Of a stretch of DNA of 64,000 bases, positions 56,366-64,000 are shown piece by piece. The notes under the pieces are model-generated. The model was not told where the DNA came from. It saw nothing but the letters and a program-made list of their open reading frames with translations, and ran no database searches. Both the position numbers and the translations under genes were made by a program. This stretch comes from Ypsolopha sequella. Lineage: Eukaryota; Arthropoda; Insecta; Lepidoptera; Ypsolophidae. The stretch lies in assembly GCA_934047225.1 (NCBI GenBank), contig OW204004.1:9428401-9492400 (forward strand), read 5' to 3'. Every line of letters begins with the position of its first letter. Position 1 is the first letter of the stretch.

Positions 56366-56750
56366 TTAAGGGGCTTAGTATCGCAGTTTGGGTACTTTCT
56401 AACAAAAGCCTACTTCTCGTTTATGGCCATACCAAAAATATTTGAAAATACTGTATATGAATTATCAACTCTAAGACAAACTTCTATCTATATGAAAAAA
56501 AAACTCAAGCGAATGGTGTTTTTTGGCTTGAATTCCCTACTGGCTAGTGATTTGGTCGATTTAATTAATTTTTGCTTTGAGAAATTGACAAACTCGATAA
56601 CTCGATAACATAGGAATATTTAATCGAACAATCACGTCCATGTGAAAAGTATATCCTATTTCGCCTTATCAAGGACGCAGCGAGCGTCGTAACAGCCACT
56701 ATGCATTGCGCGCTGATATGAACGTTATTTCAATGTCGTTTCCGTCTATA
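56366..56750 (+). mobile_element. TTAA-bounded MITE, family D (copy 3, right end truncated)
   Basis: TTAAGGGGCTTAGTATCGCA at the left; GGCTTGAATTCCCTACTGGC, CACGTCCATGTGAAAAGTAT, GCGCGCTGATATGAACGTTA inside. The right end is lost at about 56750, where MITE E1 begins. Confidence 0.75.
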
Positions 56751-56757
56751 ATAACAC

Positions 56758-56898
56758 CGATTCGGCGCAACACAACTTGACTTAATTGACAGGACTAAAC
56801 TTAATTTAAGTGTTCTGTCCTTTTCTTTCTGTACCGAAAAGACAAAGACGGGACGCTCAAAATAAGGTTAGTCTTGTCAGTTGTGTTGCGCCGAATCG
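56758..56898. mobile_element. Foldback MITE, family E (copy 1, 141 bp)
   Basis: CGATTCGGCGCAACACAACT at the left and AGTTGTGTTGCGCCGAATCG at the right are perfect 20-bp inverted repeats, with a further TAAACTTAATTTAAG-type inner part. Related to 63367-63494 by arrangement and by the inner GACAGGACT and TTCTGTCC motifs. Confidence 0.85.
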
Positions 56899-57540
56899 AT
56901 ACCATTATCTCATGAACCGTGGCAGTTAGACAGTTGAAATTTTCACAGATGATGTATTTTTGTTGCCGTTCTGTTCTGATATATACTTTGTCTAAAAAAT
57001 ATATTTCCAACCTAGTTTTTTGATTTTTCAACGTTCTGCAGAAGAAAGGGGATCGACTTGATTTTTTTTCATCAAATAAGTAATAGAAATGAAATATGAA
57101 GTCAATCTACTTAAATTCAATAGTTTGTTGCGTACAAAATATTTCAGTATTAGCTAAAAACATACCAATTTGTTGTTTTGCTGCGTGATTATTAGATTTA
57201 TTAGTGTACGCGTCTAAGAAAAAGAGGCCAATGAGCCAACATATAATCGCCTCTATCAAAAGCAAATAAGGTCTTTGCCATTGGACTTATTGTGCTGGAT
57301 GAGTAATAGAAAAAAGTTTCTAGGGTTGCTCCTTAAATTGCAGAGATTTTCATGAATATGCTGAGTCATCTAGATACGTGATCAATGTAAAATTTTAATA
57401 TATATTTTTTCAGACCTTTATAAAGATAATGCAAAGCCAGTTACCTAATTGGATAATTTTCATCCGATAGATTAAATTTTTACGATGAGTACCATCGCCA
57501 GTTTCCGGCTTCCGGGAACTTCATCTTAAAACACTGTATA
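56899..57540. other. No gene seen
   Basis: AT-rich; nothing assigned. Confidence 0.4.
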
Positions 57541-57990
57541 GAAAAATAAAATTATTTCTGATTTTTCTACCCTTTCTTTCTCAACGCCTGTTTCCCAGAG
57601 GGGTAGGCAGACTACAGATTTCCATCTGCTACGATCCTGACACACCTCTATCGCCTCTTCCATATCCATCAATCTAGTCATACAAGCTCTTCTATACTGG
57701 GTACTTTTGCCATTGCCTTTATTCAATATGTCACCAATTTGGTCAGCATTCATCCTTCTAGGGCGGCCTGGTCGAGCCCATAAATGTGTCTTTCGTCACT
57801 CTACTTTCTCATCACTCTTTTTTCTTTGGTTTCATTCATACATTACCCTCGTAATAAGAACCTTTGCATACAACTTGCCAACAATACTATGAAGACTTAT
57901 ACCATTGTAGCTTTTGCAGTCCTGCTATGAACCTTTTCCTCTATATAGCGGGACGATGACAGCCTTCCACCAGTCAACTGGAACACAACC
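57541..57990 (-). pseudogene. LINE reverse transcriptase relic (two joined pieces)
   Basis: On the minus strand the part at about 57830-57905 translates as a YRGISLHSIVGKLYAKVLIT-like stretch, the motif before the reverse transcriptase palm in R1/RTE-like LINEs. The part at 57560-57760 gives RRACMTRLMDMEEAIEVCQD and RSRWKSVV, the C-terminal block of the same kind of protein. About 400 residues that should separate them are missing, so the copy suffered an internal deletion, plus small frameshifts. Confidence 0.65.
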
Positions 57991-58479
57991 GCTCGCACAT
58001 ACAGACAGACAGATAATATGATGATCCCAGGTGTAATATAAACATGGTTTTGTTTTTATCAAAAAAGTTTTTATTTAAAATTGTTTTTTTTTTATTTGAA
58101 ATTTTATTTTTTTCGGTGTACCTCACATAAAGCCGGAATTAAATATACCATTGTGTGTATGATGATGTTTTATAAAAAAATTAGGGATACAGATAAATTA
58201 ACATATTATGTCAATAGCAGGTGGTAGAGTTGATGCCGGTAGAGATATCCCTATATCAAAGTAGATAGAGGTAGTACCACCATCTTACTTGGTACCCCTC
58301 GAAGTAATTCGGGCTAGAGTAAGAGGACAGCTCACAGGCAAAAACTCAGGAGGCCCACCATGCCTAGGACCGATGGATGGCGGTATATCCATTCCTAATA
58401 GCCGGGCTTTATATGGAACAGACTGATGGTTCCGGCACCGCGCTTGCCTAGCATGTGTAAGTATGGGCAATTCTTCCAG
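57991..58479. other. No gene recognised
   Basis: The segment 58285-58480 is GC-richer and is probably degraded LINE sequence that continues to the tail at 58480. Confidence 0.35.
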
Positions 58480-58545
58480 GATGATGGCCAGCAGTGGACG
58501 AATTGGGCTGATGGATGGATGGATGATCAATATCAACAATCAACA
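58480..58545 (+). repeat. LINE 3' tail
   Basis: GGCCAGCAGTGGACGAATTG, GGCTGATGGATGGATGGATG: the sequence preceding the GATG repeats resembles RTE-type tails in Lepidoptera that I remember. No intact coding sequence precedes it. Confidence 0.45.
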
Positions 58546-59285
58546 GCAAAGAAATTGAAATTTCAAACAAAATTTAGTAATCAAAATAAACTTTGCTCTG
58601 GTTTGTTATCGATTTTAATAAGAAAACTAACATTACTTTTTTGTCTTTTTTCTTTTACCTATTTCTTATAAGTAGTAAAAACTATGCAATAAACATAAAA
58701 GCCGAGACAATTGTTTCAACTATATTTATTATATTGGGATTAATATAATAAATAATGACCCAAAATTTTAATAACTATATAACTGCAAAAGCTCAAGCTT
58801 TTTGTATGAATTTAAATATATAATTAATACCATTTTTTTTTTTTTATTATGAATTTCACTTTTTGTACAATTTGCTCACACACATATTCAACAACACATT
58901 TTAACATACAGAACAGAGATTGTGCAAAATGACGGCAGTTATTGCTAATAGCAATATCTCCCAGGCAACCTTTGGGTGGAGAGAGAAGAGATATTGGAAA
59001 AAGATTTTTAAAATCTACCTTATTAAATATAAGAAAAAACGATAAGATCAGAAGAAAGAATCAGCACAAAGCTATTATTATATAATGTTTCTATATAGAT
59101 GTGTCTAAAGTAGCCTGAATTGTTTTTATGAAGCCATTGAACAACTAGCCCCGAGAATAGAAATGCCATACCACCCGATTTTGCTAACTAATCAAAGTTT
59201 TTACATAGACTTGACTATTTCTCTATTTCTACAATTATATATAAGTACTATATATATGTTGCAAAATATTTGAAAACATCTTGTA
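58546..59285. other. No gene seen
   Basis: AT-rich, with T runs at 58833-58850. Nothing assigned. Confidence 0.4.
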
Positions 59286-59571
59286 AAAATGTGACAAAGA
59301 AAGATTGGAAGCTTTTGAAATGTGGTGTTGGTGAAGAATGGAAAGAATAAGTTGAATGGAAAAGAAGAGAAATGAAGAGGTCCTGAAGATTGTAAACGAA
59401 AAGAGAGTGTGGATGAAGACCATAGAAGGGGAAAGATGTTGGGACATCTGATACAACACAACAATTTTATCTGAAACATCATTGAAGGAAAAATGGAGAG
59501 GAAAGGAAAGAGAGAGGAAGGCCTAGGAGAACATTCATGAATCAGGTGAAAGAGAAAGTAAATGTCATGTT
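59286..59571 (+). pseudogene. LINE C-terminal relic, left of the hAT insertion
   Basis: In one frame DKERLEAFEMWCW, then RMERISWMEKKRNEEVLKIV and NEKRVWMKTIEGERC are readable, interrupted by stops. These are the conserved C-terminal segments of RTE-like LINEs (AFEMW, RISW, NEEVL). At the right edge VKEKVNVM runs into the hAT; the sentence resumes at 62367. Confidence 0.75.
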
Positions 59572-62358
59572 TAGAGAATACAATCCCGGGATCCCAAATC
59601 TCGGGATCCCGGGATCCCGACCGTTTTCTGGCCTCGAAAATCCCGGGACTGTACTTGGCTAATCTCGGGATTTTCGGGATTGCCACAAACAAGTCTAGTT
59701 TGTATTCCGTAGTCCGTTGCGTCTTGAAAATAACCTTGCCTAGATTATTTTAATACATTACGACAAAAAGCAACTCGTACAATACGTAGGTACCCACTAT
59801 TTACTACACAGGTACAGTCCTAATAATATGTTTGTCGTAGAACTTAGAAGGGACTTCCCCACTCGGAATACTTTAATACAATACTCTTAAGGTAATTCCC
59901 CAACGGACCAACAGGGGAATCAAATCACCCGATCATCTCATATCATAATATTGTTGCGGGTATTTCCCGTCGGGGATTCCCTGTACGAAAGTATAAATAT
60001 GCAAATCAGGTTTTATTTTTTTCATTTATTGTTCTGTCAGTGACGGGTTACGTAGGCTACGCCATTAAAATTTAAAAGTCAATTATCTGAAATTAAGTAT
60101 TTCAAATGGCGGGAGACTTTGTTAAACATAAAAAAGACAGTGATACGACGTCAGTGTGGAGTTATTATTTAGTTGCGAAGGACGGGAATAGTGCTAAATG
60201 TAAGCGATGCCCAGCCATCCTCAAGACTTTGGGTGGATCAACTAAGGGATTACATACACATTTGTTATCAAAACATAATATCAAGGTTATATCAGCTTCA
60301 ACAAGTCAAGATTCTGAAAATCTGAACACAGCACCGCCGCCAGCCAAGCGAAAGTTAGATGATTATTTTACTAAAAGTGCCGACGATAGCCTGGATGATA
60401 TCTTGGCAAGAATGATTGCATTAGATGGATTTCCATTCAGTGTATTCATAACCTCAGATGATTTGAGAAAATTGCTCTTAGCAAAATACACGGATTTACC
60501 AAAGTCAGCCGTCACTGTTCGAAAACGTGTTATGAATTACAGTGAAAAAATCAGAAAGCAAGTAACTGCAGAATTACAACATTTGAAAAGTGCAGGTGAA
60601 AGATTTAGTCTTTCTTTCGACGAGTGGACTTCAACTTCCAATAAACGATACATGGCGGTCAACGTTCATTCATATAAAAAATTTTGGAACTTAGGACTTG
60701 TTCCTATTTACGGAAGTATGACAGCTGAAAATTGTCTTCGTATATTGCAAGAGCGTCTAAGTAAATTTGACATTTCCCTAGAAACTGACATCGTGGCTAT
60801 TGTAACCGATGGACCGAATGTTATGATAAAGGTGGGGCGGCTTGTTTGCACTGAACAACAACTGTGTCTCGCACATGGTATCAATTTGGCGGTCTGTGAT
60901 GTGCTTTATGAAAAACATAATAATTTGCAAGATAGCCCTACCTCAGATGATAGTATAAATGAACCAGCTGTGAATGTTGATTATATGGACGACAGCGATG
61001 ATGAACACCATTTAGAAGACTTAGACTGTCCAGAATCAGGTTTAATCGTAATGTCACAAAATGATCTTGCGCCAGAACACGTACCAGAGTTAACACAATA
61101 TGAAAATATTAATGAGCTGATAAAGAAAATCCGCAAAGTTGTAGTGTATTTCAAAAGATCTCCGTTGAAAAATGAAACAGTACTTCAAAAATATGTGAAA
61201 ATTGAACATGGAAAAGAGCTGTCACTTCTTTTGGACTGTAAAACCAGGTGGAATAGTCTTTTAACAATGCTGGAGCGATTTTATCTTTTAAAAGCATGCA
61301 TTCAAAAAGCTCTTATAGATCTCAATCATCCAATTCGTTTAGAAGATGTTGATTTTGAATTGGTAAATAAAATTGTTGAAGTGCTGACCCCAATTAAATT
61401 GACAGTAGAAGCAATCTGTCGGCGAGATGCTAATTTATGCACAGCTGATGCCGCTCTGAAATTTCTTATAAAACAACTGTCTAGCAAAAACTCAGCACTT
61501 GCCAAAAAAATTAAAACATCCTTAGTGGAACATATAAAGCAACGACGAAGTGATGATTTAACTGGCGTGTTAAATTATTTACAAAATCCACGAATGGATG
61601 ATGAAAATCAGTTATTATCGGATTTGGAATGGCACGACTTATTTCCAGTTCCGACACAGGCTTTAGTGAGGAAGCAAATAAAGAGTATTGTTAAAAGACT
61701 TAATAGTCGAGATAACACGGAAGAAGAAGCAAGGTCAGGATCACAAACAGATGATGAGCTAAGGTCAGAAACCTCCCAACCCCAATTGACATTAAAGGAA
61801 AAGTTACAGCTGGAAATTAACAAGAGTATGAAATCCCCAGATCCTGAAGTACAAGTACAAAATGAATTGGGGTTGGCAAATAGTATTAGACGTGAAATGA
61901 GCCTGTTCGAAAATGGAGGAGTTCGTGGATATCACTTAGAAACAGCATATAAGTATCTATTGTCTATTCCTCCAACCAGCGTAGAACCTGAACGAGCGTT
62001 TTCAGCTGCTGCTTATGTTGGCAATAAACTACGAAGCAGGCTCGGAAGTCAAACATTGGATGCTTTGATATTTCTGCGACTATATTTTCGAAATTCTAAA
62101 TAGTTATTTTGTGCTGTTTTTTAATTTCTTGCAAAAGTATTGTATTTTTTGGTTTGTGTTTTTTCTTTTCTTATTATTGTTCTGATTTGTGTTGTGCAAA
62201 GACATTAAAGACATTTTTTTTATTACTCGTTTTTTTAAATTTTAGCTCAATTAGAAACCACATAGTCTAATCCCGGGATAGGCCCGGGATCCCGGGAAAA
62301 GGCTTCAAAAATCCCGTAAGCCCGGGATTGAAAAACATGCTCGGGATTGTATTCTCTA
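59572..62358 (+). mobile_element. Complete hAT transposon (2787 bp)
   Basis: 17-bp terminal inverted repeats TAGAGAATACAATCCCG / CGGGATTGTATTCTCTA. An exact 8-bp target duplication GTCATGTT lies at 59564-59571 and 62359-62366; an 8-bp duplication is the hAT hallmark. Each end carries several CCCGGGAT or CTCGGGAT motifs within ~120 bp (four or more per side), which could be subterminal transposase-binding sites. The single gene inside is uninterrupted. Size, ends, duplication and gene together describe a potentially autonomous element. Confidence 0.96.
60106..62103 (+). CDS. hAT-family transposase with BED zinc finger, 665 aa
   Basis: Cuts and joins the element's ends by a DDE-type reaction in the nucleus. 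Residues ~15-60 form a BED-type zinc finger (C32, C35, H52, H57). The catalytic core shows SLSFDEWTS with D172, IVTDGPNVM with D235 and the hAT C-x2-H pair in CLAH (C254, H257), then the KTRWNS block with W382. The acidic stretch ~280-310 (DDSDDEHHLEDLD) lies in the insertion domain. The C terminus has SVEPERAFS with the catalytic E at 627/629 and a LRSRL...LIFLRLYF dimerisation segment. The start ATG is in AAATGG context, with ~530 bp of left end before it and ~255 bp of right end after the stop. The length is typical of ZBED/hAT enzymes, and no frameshift or stop is present. The GAPNM-like motif reads DGPNVM, a small departure from the usual form, but no key residue is lost. Confidence 0.93.
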   Translation: MAGDFVKHKKDSDTTSVWSYYLVAKDGNSAKCKRCPAILKTLGGSTKGLHTHLLSKHNIKVISASTSQDSENLNTAPPPAKRKLDDYFTKSADDSLDDILARMIALDGFPFSVFITSDDLRKLLLAKYTDLPKSAVTVRKRVMNYSEKIRKQVTAELQHLKSAGERFSLSFDEWTSTSNKRYMAVNVHSYKKFWNLGLVPIYGSMTAENCLRILQERLSKFDISLETDIVAIVTDGPNVMIKVGRLVCTEQQLCLAHGINLAVCDVLYEKHNNLQDSPTSDDSINEPAVNVDYMDDSDDEHHLEDLDCPESGLIVMSQNDLAPEHVPELTQYENINELIKKIRKVVVYFKRSPLKNETVLQKYVKIEHGKELSLLLDCKTRWNSLLTMLERFYLLKACIQKALIDLNHPIRLEDVDFELVNKIVEVLTPIKLTVEAICRRDANLCTADAALKFLIKQLSSKNSALAKKIKTSLVEHIKQRRSDDLTGVLNYLQNPRMDDENQLLSDLEWHDLFPVPTQALVRKQIKSIVKRLNSRDNTEEEARSGSQTDDELRSETSQPQLTLKEKLQLEINKSMKSPDPEVQVQNELGLANSIRREMSLFENGGVRGYHLETAYKYLLSIPPTSVEPERAFSAAAYVGNKLRSRLGSQTLDALIFLRLYFRNSK

Positions 62359-62366
62359 GTCATGTT

Positions 62367-62430
62367 GTATCAAAAAGATAAAGAAAAGGCAGAATGCAGA
62401 ACTGAATGGAAAGGACCAGAGCTGTCACAT
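62367..62430 (+). pseudogene. LINE C-terminal relic, right of the hAT insertion
   Basis: LYQKDKEKAECRTEWKGP is readable directly after the second target duplication, continuing VKEKVNVM from the left side. Together they match the VKEKV...YQ..KEKAEDREEW tail of RTE-like LINEs, so the hAT split one LINE relic. Confidence 0.7.
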
Positions 62431-63366
62431 GGGCTAAATAAATGTCCGAAATAAAACTGAAAATGTATAGAAAGTCCTAAATCATCAAATAGGACTTTTC
62501 AACCATGAGCGAGACCGCAGACCACGGACGACATGGAATTGTTCAGATTGGGCTTAGTCCCTTGTGTTTAAGTAAACGATTATGGATGGTTTTAAGCAAG
62601 TATAGCATGAAAAAATTATGTTATTCAACAGATGTGATACTGACTCCATTGAAGGAGTCGAAATATTAAATTGTAACGCTGTATTTTATGCATAACTCTT
62701 TTGAAGTAATTTAAGACTTTTTTGGACTAACTCGGACCAAAATAGTCTGTTTGAGTTAAGGATTTACCTTAAAAGTCCATCAGATCGGGTTCGAGTCCTA
62801 TTTAAACAAAACAACCTCGGGGTTTTGTTTAGTCCATGTGACAGCTCTGGAGAGGACTTCACCAAGAAGACAGCTCTTAAGTTAAATTGAATTGAATTAT
62901 ATAAAAACATTGCAAGTATGCAAATATAATCAACAATTGTAAATTATATAGTTCTTATACTTATTAATATTAAGAAGTAGCTGTTGCTCTAAAATAATGT
63001 GGATTATTCTACTTTGCATATAGGCCCTTTAAAATTAAATAATTTATTTTATAGTTTATTGTGAGTTAATTCAATATTAGCAAACAAAATACATGAAAAT
63101 ATTAATAAATTGAAAAAAGACAATTATCTGGATAACAGATATTACTTTTTAATTATCGGGATAGTAGAAATTACAGATATTGGGATAATACGGATACACA
63201 GATTGCATGCCCTAATTGTAACCAAGTCTATAATTATGATTGTGTTTAGTGAAGATGTAGTAGCACATAAAACAAGCTATTCTTTATGAATTCTAATGTA
63301 AGAGAAGGTAATACATGCATAAATAACCAGCATTTAACTATTTTCATTTTGGGGGAGCCTTTTGTC
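62431..63366. other. No gene seen
   Basis: AT-rich. An inverted pair CTCGGGGTTTTGTTTAGTCC and its partner near 62725-62815 (GGACTAA, AAACAAAACAACCTCG) is weak. Nothing else is assigned. Confidence 0.4.
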
Positions 63367-63494
63367 TCGATTCGGTGTTACATATTTGACAGGACTTTAT
63401 TTAGGCGTTCTGTCCTTGTGATTTCGATACAGAAAGAAAAAGCCAGAACACTTAAATTAAGTTTAGTCCTGTCAAATATGTAACACTAAATCGA
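63367..63494. mobile_element. Foldback MITE, family E (copy 2, 128 bp)
   Basis: TCGATTCGGTGTTACATATT with TGACAGGACT at the left; AGTCCTGTCAAATATGTAAC and ACTAAATCGA at the right: 30-bp inverted repeats with two mismatches. Inner GTTCTGTCCT and TTAAATTAAG motifs are like copy 1. Confidence 0.85.
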
Positions 63495-64000
63495 CACCAT
63501 TCTGATAAGGTTCAGGGCTAGGGTCAAAATATCACAAAGTAAACAAAAAAATAAAGTTGTTAGTTATTAATTTATACCTTAAAAAGGAGGTAAAATAGGG
63601 GAAAGGTTATAAGGAAATTTCATTATTTTTGTAGTTAAAACCAAGAAAATTGGCAGGTTGGCATTTAACACATTGTTGCAAAATAAAGAATACAAAGTTA
63701 GGAATATGAAGTTAGGAATACACAATATTGTTCAAAGGCGGTCTTATTACAAAAGTAATTTCTTTCTGCCAACCAGAATAAAATTATTTATTCATCCTTT
63801 TTAGAAATTCAACCTTCAAAAGTTTGTAATTCTAAGGATTTATAATTATATTTATTATGTGATACCAAATGGATGTAGTTGTGGGCCTTCATAGCTAGTG
63901 ATTTTAAGAATGTGCTTATTGTTGCAGAAAATGTATTGCTATTTGCTTTAATGCACCTATGCTGTGTAAAAGTGAACCTTGAATCTAATTAAAAATTTAC
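63495..64000. other. No gene seen
   Basis: AT-rich to the end of the window. No motif or shared repeat noticed. Confidence 0.4.

Noticed and set aside
59201..59692. 163-codon minus-strand open frame at the hAT left end
   Set aside because: It overlaps the LINE relic in the antisense direction and the hAT end; no motif.

Overview
This is AT-rich animal genomic DNA, most likely from a moth or butterfly. Nothing in it looks bacterial: there are no operons and no runs of dense coding. The case for Lepidoptera rests on tRNA-headed SINEs, RTE-type LINE tails and Helitron-type ends (hairpin followed by CTAG) of kinds I know from lepidopteran genomes. This is recognition from memory, not a search.

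Host coding content is minimal. The only convincing host exons are two short, in-frame (phase 0 at both ends), Pro/Gln/Gly-rich exons on the minus strand, at 33188-33355 and 10652-10831. If they belong to one transcript, the intron between them is about 22 kb and most of the window is intron or intergenic DNA of one large gene. The composition resembles the low-complexity N-terminal half of an Osa/ARID1-type chromatin remodelling subunit, but that identity is tentative. Two CpG-rich patches (about 2640-2850 and 37330-37640) could be promoters.

The rest is dominated by transposable elements. Left part (1-13.5 kb): inverted-repeat MITEs, an 11-copy 31-bp minisatellite, two TTAA-flanked MITEs, a SINE, and an old hAT element (11953-13488) with an internally deleted piggyBac element (12469-12936) inside it. 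Next (14-16.2 kb): four different TTAA-bounded inverted-repeat elements laid end to end, each sharing its terminal TTAA with the next. At 18.4-19.7 kb is a complete mariner element with perfect 32-bp ends and a broken transposase gene, inserted beside a LINE tail. At 21.7-23.8 kb a 1.7-kb non-autonomous Helitron splits a repeat whose unsplit relative lies at 8.4-8.8 kb, so the empty site can be read directly. The middle (24-47 kb) holds a small hAT MITE with 8-bp target duplication, SINE copies, a mariner relic, a 5'-truncated LINE reverse transcriptase and many palindromic MITEs. The right part (47-64 kb) holds more TTAA MITEs, a 5'-truncated RTE LINE with a 14-bp target duplication, and at 59572-62358 a full-length hAT transposon with an uninterrupted 665-residue transposase, 17-bp inverted repeats and a perfect 8-bp target duplication, inserted in a decayed LINE reading frame.

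The only apparently intact gene of any length is that hAT transposase. About 17 copies in this window end in TTAA, in at least eight sequence families, which suggests a long history of piggyBac-type (TTAA-targeting) mobilisation. Long stretches where I see nothing are listed as such.
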